This document shows, in pieces, positions 52,924-60,228 of a stretch of DNA of 64,000 nucleotides. This DNA comes from Streptomyces canus (GTDB taxonomy: Bacteria > Actinomycetota > Actinomycetes > Streptomycetales > Streptomycetaceae), in assembly GCF_030816965.1 (NCBI RefSeq), contig NZ_JAUSYQ010000002.1, positions 2,885,001 through 2,949,000 of the forward strand, written 5' to 3'. Every line of letters begins with the position of its first letter. Position 1 is the stretch's first letter. Position numbers and translations under genes: made by a program. The notes beneath the pieces were generated by a model, which was not told the DNA's origin, searched no databases, and saw nothing but the letters and a program-made list of their open reading frames with translations.

Positions 52924-52958
52924 TAGAGTGATCACCTGTCGGATGCGGCCCGACGGGC
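52924..52958 (+). promoter_or_regulatory. Promoter and first leader hairpin of nuclease-helicase gene 2
   Basis: TAGAGT (52924-52929) is a -10 candidate, the palindrome GTGATCAC is at 52928-52935, and the GCCC-GAC-GGGC hairpin is at 52948-52958, in the same order as before gene 1. The 175 bases between the gene 1 stop and this element contain no gene. Confidence 0.6.
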
Positions 52959-52967
52959 TTCCCTCAG

Positions 52968-53012
52968 GACATGCCCCCACCCGCACGAGTTTCTCGTGCC
53001 TTGGGGGATGTC
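52968..53012 (+). promoter_or_regulatory. Leader hairpin 2 covering the ribosome-binding site
   Basis: Three stacked stems: GACAT (52968-52972) with ATGTC (53008-53012), CCCCCA (52974-52979) with TGGGGG (53002-53007), GCACGAG (52983-52989) with CTCGTGC (53993 in mirror order, i.e. 52993-52999), loop TTT. GGGGG at 53003-53007 is the ribosome site for the GTG at 53016. The loop region differs from hairpin 1 while pairing is kept. Confidence 0.72.
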
Positions 53013-53015
53013 CTC

Positions 53016-55082
53016 GTGCTCCTGCTGCAGTTACCTGCGGTGGACCTTCTCAGACTTGATCAGCGGCGGCTGCTGCTGTCCCATCTGGCCGCGCGCTGGC
53101 TGTCTTTCAAGAAGAGAGAAGTCAGCGACGGGGAGAAGGCTGCCTGGAAGGAAAGCCTCATACAACTCGCCACCGACCTGGTGAGTGCGGGCCGTGGCGA
53201 TGTACGGATGCTCGTGGAATGCGAGCCCGAGGGCGCTGACGCACCGGTGGATGTTGTGTTGGTGGGACGGCACCCGGAAACGGACCGGGAGTCGGTCCTA
53301 CTCGTGGAACTCAAACGGTGGAGTTCGGTCTCGCACAGCGCCAAAAGACCCGAAAGAGTCGAGGTGCCCGGCTACGCGAAACCCAAGCCCCACCCCAGCG
53401 ACCAACTCCAAGCCACCTATGACTTCTTCACCGGTGACGAGGGCCCGCTCAAGGGCATGCAGATCGAGTACGCAGGCCTTTCCTACCTGCACAACGCCCA
53501 CGACTCCGATGTGGCCCCCTTGTTCTCCGCCCGCACCTCCACGGGACCACACGCGTTGACCATCACGGCCGACACACGCGCAAGTCTCCTCGACGAGTTG
53601 CGAGAACGCTTCGCGGAGAACGGAAGTGCCTCTGCGGCGGAGCGGGTCCTGCAGCGGCTGGCCATCCGGACCACACCGCTGCTCACCGCGATGATGTCGT
53701 CGCGGGGCGAAGACACCGTGTTCACCCTGCGAGGTGAGCAGCGTCGCGTGTTCAGAGACATCCGCCTGGCCCTTGAGCGTCTTCCAGCGGAGGAAGAGCG
53801 CGCCGTCTTCATCGTGGAGGGAGGGGCGGGGAGCGGCAAGAGCGCGATCGGCCTGGAACTGCTGCAGCATTTCTCGGCCGCAGGACAAAGCGTCAAGTAC
53901 GCCAGCGGCTCCCGTGCGTTCGACGCTGCGATGAAGAAGCACGTCGGCTACGGCGACGGAGAGTTCCAGGACAGGTTCGCCTTCTTCAGCAGCTTCATCA
54001 CTCCACCTCAGCCGCCGTTGGATCTGCTCATCTGCGACGAGGCGCACCGCCTACGCGCGCGCTCGACGTCCCGCTACCTGCCGGAGGAACAGTGGGGGAA
54101 GCAACCGCAGGTGGATGATCTCCTGGACGCCGCCCGCGTGACCGTCTTCCTGCTGGACGGGAGCCAAGTCGTACGTCCCGGCGAGGTGGGGACGGCTGAC
54201 CTGATCCGAGAAGCCGCGGAGAGCCGTCACCTCACGCCCAGGATGTACGAGCTCCACAAGCAGTTCCGCTGCGGAGGCAGCGACCGCTATCGCGACTGGG
54301 TCCACGATCTCCTCGGCATCTCCGACCGCGAGCCGGACAGCTGGATACCCGACGGCCTCATGCACGTCGAGGTGGCGGACAGCCCGGAGGAGCTGGAGCG
54401 GATCATCCTGGAGGAGAGCGAGGCAGGAGCGAGCGCGCGTATGGTCGCGGGTTTCTGCTGGCCGTGGACGCCGCTGCGGAAGGACGGGACGCTGGAGCCG
54501 GACGTGCGCGTCGGGGACTGGCATCGCCCGTGGAACGTCAAGGGAGACAAGCCCGGTGCGAACGACGCGCCTCCCGCCAAGCTCTGGGGGGTACGACGCG
54601 AGGGCGTCGGCCAGATCGGCTGCGTGTACAGCGCGCAGGGGCTGGAGTGGGACTGGTGCGGCGTGATCATCGGTGATGACATGGTCTGGCGCGACGACCA
54701 CTGGGAGTACCGGCGCGCGGCATTGACCCGCGACAAGGAACGCGGGGTATGGCGGGTGCGGACGCCGGGTTCGGCGGACGAGAGCATCCGGTCCAGGAAC
54801 AACGAGCGGTTCGACGCATGCGTGCGCAACGCGTATCACGTGTTGATGACCCGGGCCAGCCGCGCGACGGTGCTGTACTCGACGGACGCCGAGACTCAGG
54901 CGTACCTGAAGAGGATGGTAGGACCGGTCGAGGACGACGGTCTGCGCCCCACGTGGCGCAGCCTGCCGCCGGAAGCACGCGGCGTCCGCCTTCCGCCGGT
55001 GCCGAAGGGCAAATACAGGATAAAGAAGGGTTCGAAGGCCGGTTCTCAGGGTCTGCAGCTGAGCTTCGAATCTCTGATCTGA
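53016..55082 (+). CDS. Nuclease-helicase 2: PD-(D/E)XK-like domain fused to SLFN-group-3/DUF2075 helicase
   Basis: A 688-residue paralogue of the preceding gene product, from GTG 53016. Nuclease-like core: Asp79 in PVDVVLVGR, Glu98/Lys100 in LLVELKRWSS. Helicase: Walker A EGGAGSGKS (about 268-276), Walker B LDLLICDEAHRLRARS (DEAH about 341-344), FLLDGSQVVRPGEVGT, LHKQFRCGGSDRYRDW, GQIGCVYSAQGLEWDWCGV and HVLMTRASRATVLYS. A ~40-residue C-terminal tail is basic (KGKYRIKKGSKAGS). The two proteins keep nearly the same spacing between motifs but differ through most of their length, so the duplication is old. Codon 6 is TTA (53031-53033), suggesting dependence on the bldA tRNA. Followed by a strong terminator. 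Confidence 0.8.
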   Translation: MLLLQLPAVDLLRLDQRRLLLSHLAARWLSFKKREVSDGEKAAWKESLIQLATDLVSAGRGDVRMLVECEPEGADAPVDVVLVGRHPETDRESVLLVELKRWSSVSHSAKRPERVEVPGYAKPKPHPSDQLQATYDFFTGDEGPLKGMQIEYAGLSYLHNAHDSDVAPLFSARTSTGPHALTITADTRASLLDELRERFAENGSASAAERVLQRLAIRTTPLLTAMMSSRGEDTVFTLRGEQRRVFRDIRLALERLPAEEERAVFIVEGGAGSGKSAIGLELLQHFSAAGQSVKYASGSRAFDAAMKKHVGYGDGEFQDRFAFFSSFITPPQPPLDLLICDEAHRLRARSTSRYLPEEQWGKQPQVDDLLDAARVTVFLLDGSQVVRPGEVGTADLIREAAESRHLTPRMYELHKQFRCGGSDRYRDWVHDLLGISDREPDSWIPDGLMHVEVADSPEELERIILEESEAGASARMVAGFCWPWTPLRKDGTLEPDVRVGDWHRPWNVKGDKPGANDAPPAKLWGVRREGVGQIGCVYSAQGLEWDWCGVIIGDDMVWRDDHWEYRRAALTRDKERGVWRVRTPGSADESIRSRNNERFDACVRNAYHVLMTRASRATVLYSTDAETQAYLKRMVGPVEDDGLRPTWRSLPPEARGVRLPPVPKGKYRIKKGSKAGSQGLQLSFESLI

Positions 55083-55094
55083 GAGCCGGGTTCA

Positions 55095-55120
55095 GTGGTG
55101 GGGTCCGAGGACCCCACCAC
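55095..55120 (+). terminator. Hairpin terminator after nuclease-helicase 2
   Basis: GTGGTGGGGTCC (55095-55106) and GGACCCCACCAC (55109-55120) form an almost loopless perfect inverted repeat 12 bases after the stop. A second hairpin, CTGCGG/CCGCAG at 55122-55140, follows directly. Confidence 0.8.
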
Positions 55121-55127
55121 CCTGCGG

Positions 55128-55265
55128 CTACAAACCGCAGACCCGTGCCGCCGTCTGCACCACGCTCCAGAGCGCCTTGGCCACGAGGCCGGCGGCGATA
55201 CGGAGCGCGAGCTCGCGGTGCCACGCGCGCTGCGTCTGTGCGTTCTTGTCGGAGGCGATGCTCAT
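55128..55265 (-). CDS. Possible small protein of 45 residues
   Basis: From the ATG at 55263-55265 the frame reads MSIASDKNAQTQRAWHRELA and then an amphipathic or hydrophobic helix (LRIAAGLVAKALWSVVQTAA) ending RVCGL. AGAAGGG lies about eight bases upstream. It is shorter than usual gene finders report and has no known family. It is oriented against the nuclease-helicase genes and ends inside the double hairpin after them. It may be a real small membrane-active peptide or chance; nothing else is seen in 55266-55496. Confidence 0.3.
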   Translation of the reverse strand: MSIASDKNAQTQRAWHRELALRIAAGLVAKALWSVVQTAARVCGL

Positions 55266-55496
55266 GCAACAGCCCTTCTGCAAAGCCGCGAGGTAGCCCC
55301 CCGCCAAGGCGGTAGAACGGGTCCTGCCCTACCGGGCGGTCCACACCACCGAAGTGGCGTCCACAAGGGATGCGCTCCACTGCCGAGCCTGTGCAGTTCC
55401 GACCGCACCTTCAGAAGAAGAGACACGGCGCGAGGCAACGGTAGCCGAACTCCGGTGATTTCGCTGAAGCTTGCAGCCCGACGACGCGGTCGGGGC

Positions 55497-56249
55497 GTGG
55501 GCGGCTTCTTCGCCGGTACGGCCCTGCTCGTCGGCTTCGTCCTGTACGAACTGCGCGCCAGGGACCCGATGCTGCCGATGCGCCTGTTCCGCCACCGTTC
55601 CTTCAGTGCCATCAACGCCGCCAGCCTGCTGATGCTGCTGGGCATGTTCGGGTCGATCTTCCTGCTCAGCCAGTACCTGCAGACCGTCGGCGGCTACTCG
55701 CCTATGCAGGCGGGCGTACGGATGCTGCCCTGGACCGCCATGCCCATGATCGCCGGACCGTTGGCCGGGGCACTGTCCGACCGCATCGGCGGCGCACCCG
55801 TCGTCACAGCGGGCATGGCCCTGAACGCCGTCGGCCTCGGGCTGTGGGCCATCACCGTCGAGCCGCACGTCGCCTACACCCACCTGCTGCCCGCACTGAT
55901 CGTCTGCGGCATCGGCCTGGGCATGTTCTTCGCGCCCAGCGCGAACCTCGTCATGAGCACCGTCCGCCCGGAAGAGCAGGGCATCGCCTCCGGCGCCAAC
56001 AACGCCATCCGCGAGGTCGGCGGCGCCATCGGCGTGGCAACGCTGGCCGCGGTCTTCTCCGCCCGGGGCGGCTACGGATCCGCGTCACTGTTCGTGGACG
56101 GGCTGATCCCCGCCCTCTGGGTCGGAGCCGGCGCCGTCGCCCTGGCAGCGGCCGTGGCACTGCTCATGCCCAGCCGGCGCAAGGCCGACGACCCGGCCGC
56201 CGGCCTCGCCACGGAGGATGCCTCGGTCGGCGCCCCGGTCGCGACCTGA
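55497..56249 (+). pseudogene. 5'-truncated DHA2-type MFS exporter
   Basis: The readable part corresponds to the C-terminal half of a 14-helix drug exporter: FAGTALLVGFVLYELRARDP, MRLFRHRSFSAINAASLLML, LSQYLQTVGGYSPMQAGVRM, GALSDRIGGAPVVTAGMALN, ARNLVMSTVR-like ANLVMSTVRPEEQGIASGAN and IREVGGAIGVATLAAVFSAR. About 230 N-terminal residues, including motif A and the first six helices, are missing; upstream sequence has no matching frame. The GTG at 55497 is the first start in frame but would give a partial transporter. Probably inactive debris. Confidence 0.75.
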
Positions 56250-56260
56250 ACCCACGACAA

Positions 56261-56295
56261 AGGGGCGGCCCCGCCGGTCACGGCAGGCCGCCCCT
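56261..56295 (+). terminator. Terminator after the truncated exporter
   Basis: AGGGGCGGCC (56261-56270) and GGCCGCCCCT (56286-56295) form a 10-bp perfect stem with a 15-base loop, 11 bases after the stop. Confidence 0.8.
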
Positions 56296-56415
56296 CAGTT
56301 CAGGCATGGCCACTTGCGGCGACTCGATGATTCGTGAAGTGGCTTCTCCGCCCTCGGCCGATGACCGGTTGACGGGCCGGGCGTCGACCACCCGGCCCGC
56401 AGAAGCCTCCGACGT

Positions 56416-56550
56416 TCCCAGCGTTCCGCCACGAACTGCTCGTGGGAACTGGAAGATGCCTCCGTGGCCGGCGTCGGGAGAGACGACCAGGTCGGCGGCC
56501 GGCAGTCGCCGGGCCAGGTCGTACGAGTTCTTCGTCGGCAGCATCCGGCG
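56416..56550 (-). pseudogene. Fragment of an alpha/beta hydrolase C-terminus
   Basis: About 45 codons read RMLPTKNSYDLARRLPAADL followed by VVSPDAGHGGIFQFPRA, matching the last part of alpha/beta hydrolases: the catalytic His is in DAGHGG, normally followed by a helix that is disrupted here. No start, nucleophile elbow or remainder of the fold can be found nearby. Confidence 0.6.
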
Positions 56551-57061
56551 GTGAGCAGGACGACCGATGCCGTGCGCTGATGGGCGTCCGCGGCAGCAGC
56601 CCCTCCCCCGCAAGCACGATCATCCGCGCCCGATGGCGTCCGCGGTCAGCCACCAACACATTCCCTGACCCCACGACTCGTTGCCCCTCACGGCAGGAGT
56701 CACCTTCGCGAACCGCGGGGTGGGCGGGCCGGGTGGCTTCACGCCGGACACGATCAAAGGGATGGCCGGCTCGGGTTCTCGGCCGAGGAGCTCGCCCCCG
56801 GCCGACGCCGAGCACACCGAAGAAGGCCCCGATGAACACGCTGGACACTCCTGCGTCTTCAACGGTCGGAGCCCGCGCTGAGCCCCTCGGACAAGCCGCG
56901 CAACCCGGCGGAGCATCTCGTCGTCGGCTCCGACGGCGGCGTCTGCTTGGTGCCTGAACCCGCTGAGTCCAACGCGAATTCACCGATCCATGACGACGGT
57001 CGTGTCGCCATCCGTCGGAGACGGACCTGAGGGCTTGGACGGCAATCTATGTCGTCAATGT
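56551..57061. other. Gene debris without a readable gene
   Basis: Several short frames on both strands lack continuous codon bias. Minus-strand pieces around 56620-56916 look like scrambled coding sequence, but no family can be named. The stretch lies between the hydrolase fragment and the end of the MDR reductase gene. Confidence 0.5.
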
Positions 57062-58027
57062 CTACTCCACGGTCAGCACGATCTTGCCGGTGGTGCGGCC
57101 GGTCTCGCCCAGGGCGTGAGCCCTGGCGGCCTCGGCGAGCGGGAAAGTGGCCTCGATGTGGGCGCGCAGGGCGCCGGTTCCGACCAAGTTGGCGATGGCC
57201 TGCATACCGGCGCGGTCGGCCTCGACGAGGAGGGACTCGAAGCGGATGCCCCGCTCGGCGATGTCGGCCAGCTCGGCGGGGTCGACGGGTACCGGAAGAA
57301 TCGAGACGAGGGTGCCTCCCGGGCGCAGCACGGCCAGGGAGCGGGCGCGGGCGCCGGTGTCCAGGGAGATCGAGTCGAGGACAACGTCGACGTCCTTGAC
57401 GGCCTCGGTGAAGTCGACCTCGTGGTAGTCGATGGCCTCGTCCACTCCCAGGGAACGCAGGAAGTCGTGCTTGGCGGCACTGGCGGTGCCGATGACGTAC
57501 GCGCCGCGGGACTTGGCGATCTGGACGGCGAGATGGCCGACTCCGCCGGCGGCCGCGTGGATGAAGACGCGCTGCCCGGGCTGGACATCGGCCGTCTCGA
57601 CGAGTGCCTGGTAGGCGGTCAGGGCCGCGAGCGGCAGCGCGCCGGCCTGGACGTGGTCGATACCGGCGGGCTTGTGGACGAAGGCGCGGGCCGGGCCGGT
57701 CACGTACTCGGCGTGGGAGCCGACCCCGTGGGGATAGGGCAACATGCCGAAGACCTCGTCGCCCGGCTTGAACAGGGTGACGCCGGTACCGACTGCCTCG
57801 ACGACTCCGGAGACGTCCCAGCCCAGGATGAGGGGCAGGCCGTTGACGGTCATCGGCTGGGCGCGGTTCCACCAGTCGGTCGGGTTGACGCCGGCCGCAC
57901 GGACGGCAATCAGGATCTCACTCAACCCCGGCTCGGGCCTGGGAAGTTCGACTTCCTTGAGTACCTCCGGGGAGCCGTAGGTGTCTTGGCGGATGGCGCG
58001 CATGGTCGCGGTACTGGGATTCGTCAT
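57062..58027 (-). CDS. Zinc-less MDR-type NADP-dependent oxidoreductase (quinone reductase-like)
   Basis: A 321-residue medium-chain dehydrogenase. The GroES-like N-domain has RAIRQDTYGSPEVLKEVELP, GVNPTDWWNRAQP and GWDVSGVVEAVGTGVTLFKP GDEVFG. The Rossmann part has VFIHAAAGGVGHLAVQIAKS (A-A-x-G-G-V-G) and DYHEVDFTEAVKDVDVVLDS. Catalytic zinc Cys/His ligands are absent, as in quinone oxidoreductases of this group. The ATG at 58025-58027 is used because a tight block follows; an upstream GTG-type extension is unconserved. It is divergent from a GlxA/AraC-type regulator that probably controls it. Confidence 0.9.
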   Translation of the reverse strand: MTNPSTATMRAIRQDTYGSPEVLKEVELPRPEPGLSEILIAVRAAGVNPTDWWNRAQPMTVNGLPLILGWDVSGVVEAVGTGVTLFKPGDEVFGMLPYPHGVGSHAEYVTGPARAFVHKPAGIDHVQAGALPLAALTAYQALVETADVQPGQRVFIHAAAGGVGHLAVQIAKSRGAYVIGTASAAKHDFLRSLGVDEAIDYHEVDFTEAVKDVDVVLDSISLDTGARARSLAVLRPGGTLVSILPVPVDPAELADIAERGIRFESLLVEADRAGMQAIANLVGTGALRAHIEATFPLAEAARAHALGETGRTTGKIVLTVE

Positions 58028-58062
58028 GCGTCCAGCGTCGCGGCCTGCCACTCCCCAGCGCC

Positions 58063-58292
58063 ATGGCATGAATGCCAACTTTCAACGGGATCCTGCCAGG
58101 ACGTGTTTTTTTCGTCGACGCATTGCATCGACTGCCCGGACCGAGGGACTCCACCGCTCGCGTGCTGTGGACGGCAGGAAGGGGGAAACGGCGGGAACCG
58201 TGTCAGCAGCCCGCGTGATTCACCCAGCAAGTTGCCGTGACCGTCCGATAGCATGGCATGAATTCTATCTTTCGACGGGATCACGCCATGAC
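58063..58292. repeat. Two 40-bp imperfect direct repeats in a divergent promoter region
   Basis: Copies 58063-58102 and 58253-58292 agree at 33 of 40 positions, both beginning ATGGCATGAAT. Copy 1 contains a perfect palindrome TGGCAT-GA-ATGCCA (58064-58077), degenerate in copy 2. Copy 1 lies upstream of the MDR gene, copy 2 covers the ribosome site and first codons of the regulator gene. Confidence 0.65.
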
Positions 58293-59247
58293 ATCCCCTC
58301 ACCGAGTCGTCGTCCTGGCCGTCGACGGGGTGTACCCCTTCGAACTGGGTATCCCCAGCCGGGTCTTCGAGGCCGCGGACGGCCGCTACGAGGTGCTCAC
58401 CTGCAGCGTCGACGGCCTACCGGTGCGCACCAATTCCGACTTCTCGATCACCGTCGAGCACGGCCCCGAGGCGCTGCGCACCGCCGACACCGTCGTCATC
58501 CCGCCCTTCACCACTACCGACGTCACGGCGGAAGTGCCCCAAGTCATGGTCCAGGCGCTCGCGTCCGTGGCACCAGGCGCCCGCCTCGTATCGATCTGCA
58601 CCGGCGCCTTCGTCCTCGCCGCCGCCGGTCTCCTCGACGGCCGGCCGGCCACCACCCACTGGATGGTCGCCGACCTCTTCCGTGCCCGCTTCCCACACGT
58701 CGCACTCGATCCCGACGTCCTTTTCATCGACGACGGGGACGTGCTGACCTCGGCCGGTGCCGCCTCCGGGCTCGACGTCTGCCTGCACATCATCCGCAAG
58801 GACCACGGCAGCGAAGTCGCCAACCAGGTGGCCCGCAGGTGCATCGTCCCCCCGTGGCGCGAGGGAGGACAGGCACAGTACATCCAGCACCCGGTGCCCG
58901 AGGCCACGGCCAGCGGAACGGCCACCGCCCGCCAGTGGGCCCTGGAGCACCTCCACGAGCCCATGACCCTGACGGACCTCGCCGAGCACTCCCACATGAG
59001 TCTGCGCACCTTCGCCCGGCGCTTCACCGAGGAGGTGGGCATGAGCCCGGGACGCTGGCTGATCCAGCAGCGCGTCGACCGGGCACGGCACCTCCTGGAA
59101 ACCACCGACCTGCCGGTCGACGAAATCGCCGGCCAGGTCGGCTTCGCCGGCGGCACATCGCTCCGCGAACACCTGCATGCCGTCATCGGCGTCTCACCGC
59201 TCGCCTACCGGCGCACCTTCCGCGGCGCCCTGACCCCCGCCCACTGA
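58288..59247 (+). CDS. GlxA family AraC-type transcriptional regulator
   Basis: A 319-residue regulator with an N-terminal DJ-1/PfpI-like domain (VVVLAVDGVYPFELGIPSRV, SICTGAFVLAAAGLLDGRPA followed by TTHW, as in GlxA) and a C-terminal AraC helix-turn-helix pair (MTLTDLAEHSHMSLRTFARR, PVDEIAGQVGFAGGTSLREH). The ICTGAF Cys is kept but enzymatic activity is not expected. GGGA lies eight bases before the ATG at 58288; an ATG ten codons earlier falls within the repeat. It is divergent from the MDR reductase gene, its likely target. Confidence 0.88.
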   Translation: MTSPHRVVVLAVDGVYPFELGIPSRVFEAADGRYEVLTCSVDGLPVRTNSDFSITVEHGPEALRTADTVVIPPFTTTDVTAEVPQVMVQALASVAPGARLVSICTGAFVLAAAGLLDGRPATTHWMVADLFRARFPHVALDPDVLFIDDGDVLTSAGAASGLDVCLHIIRKDHGSEVANQVARRCIVPPWREGGQAQYIQHPVPEATASGTATARQWALEHLHEPMTLTDLAEHSHMSLRTFARRFTEEVGMSPGRWLIQQRVDRARHLLETTDLPVDEIAGQVGFAGGTSLREHLHAVIGVSPLAYRRTFRGALTPAH

Positions 59248-59331
59248 GTGTGCGGGCTCGGCGGGGTGGTCGCGCCGTGCGCACGGAACCTGCCGTCAGT
59301 ACGGCGGCCGGATCGTTTGAGGCAAGGCACG

Positions 59332-59558
59332 GTGACGGCGCCCCGGGTGCTGGTGGCCACCCGCCCGCGCAACGTGCTGCCCGAGAGGCCCGGGCCTGGC
59401 CGGGCACTGGGCCACAGAGTTGGTGTACTGCCCCTACTGCCATGGCTGGGAGGTACGCGATGAGCCGTTCGGCATCTTCGCCACGGCCCCGCCTCGGTCC
59501 ACCACGCCTGGCTGTTCCGCCGGCTGGCCGACGACCTCATCGTCTTGAGCTGGTCTGA
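59332..59558 (+). pseudogene. Fragment of a thioredoxin-reductase-like flavoprotein
   Basis: Pieces in three frames line up with small FAD-dependent NAD(P) reductases: TAPRVLVATRPRNVLPE, then LVYCPYCHGWEVRDEPFGIF, then HHAWLFRRLADDLIVLSW. CPYCHGWEVRD is a strong family signature. Frame changes near 59395 and 59490 and the missing ends show decay. The remainder of the 330-bp gap 59248-59577 contains nothing else recognisable. Confidence 0.65.
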
Positions 59559-59577
59559 TCCCGATCGTGGCGCATGG

Positions 59578-59928
59578 TCAGACCGTCGCGAACCCCAGTA
59601 CCAGCGGCGCCAGGGCAACGAGCATGATGGCGGCCGGGATGCCGACTCCCTTCTTGTCGCCTCCACGGAGGTGCGTGATCACGGCGCCCAGGAAGTACAG
59701 GACCACGCCGATCGCCGCCGCGATGCCCAACGGTCGGTAGGCGATGCCGGCGAGCAGCCCCAGAGCGCCCGCGATCTTGACCAGGCCGAGCGGCAGGAAC
59801 CAGCTGTCGGGCACCCCGAGCGCCTTGAGCCCGTCTGTGACCTTCGGATCGCCGGTGAAGTCGGGAACGGAAGAGAAGACCAACGCCAGGGACACCACGA
59901 CAGCGAGGACGACATAGGCGATGAACAC
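59578..59928 (-). CDS. DoxX-like membrane protein
   Basis: A 116-residue protein with four hydrophobic segments: FIAYVVLAVVVSLALVFSS, a helix around LPLGLVKIAGALGLLAGIAY, GIAAAIGVVLYFLGAVITHL and IPAAIMLVALAPLVLGFATV. The pattern F-L-P-L-G-x-x-K-I-x-G-A-L-G-L-L matches the DoxX-like (DoxX_2) family, often linked to redox regulators. AGGAG lies before the GTG at 59926-59928. In this set of genes a TetR regulator lies upstream in the same direction. Confidence 0.8.
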   Translation of the reverse strand: MFIAYVVLAVVVSLALVFSSVPDFTGDPKVTDGLKALGVPDSWFLPLGLVKIAGALGLLAGIAYRPLGIAAAIGVVLYFLGAVITHLRGGDKKGVGIPAAIMLVALAPLVLGFATV

Positions 59929-60108
59929 GGAGAACTCCTGAGGAGGAAGGGGACCGCCGATCGGTCCTGGAGTACAGGGGCGGCAAGCGATGAGCCGCGG
60001 TCGTGCGACTGCCTCGTGTCCCGGGCAATGTTGGGGGGGTGGGCGAGGTGATCCTGTCGATGCCGAGCCGGCGGCGATCGCAGCCACCGGTCGGTCGGCA
60101 GGGTCTCC

Positions 60109-60181
60109 CCGTCGACGATCTGGGAGCGGTGGGCCGGCGGTACTGCCGGGAGGGTGATGATCCGGTGCCGTCGACGATCTG
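60109..60181. repeat. Paired CCGTCGACGATCTG direct repeats
   Basis: The 14-bp sequence occurs at 60109-60122 and 60168-60181, containing the palindrome GTCGAC. Both lie in the 300-bp gap between the DoxX-like gene and the TetR gene, upstream of the former. Possible operator pair for the DoxX-like promoter. Confidence 0.4.
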
Positions 60182-60228
60182 TGGCAACTGCCGTGTACTG
60201 CTCCGGTCACTGCAACGGCACCGGACGA

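Noticed and set aside
50804..53012. Leader hairpins as a retron or reverse-transcriptase-linked ncRNA
   Set aside because: No reverse transcriptase is encoded in the window, and the hairpins sit directly on ribosome sites of helicase genes.
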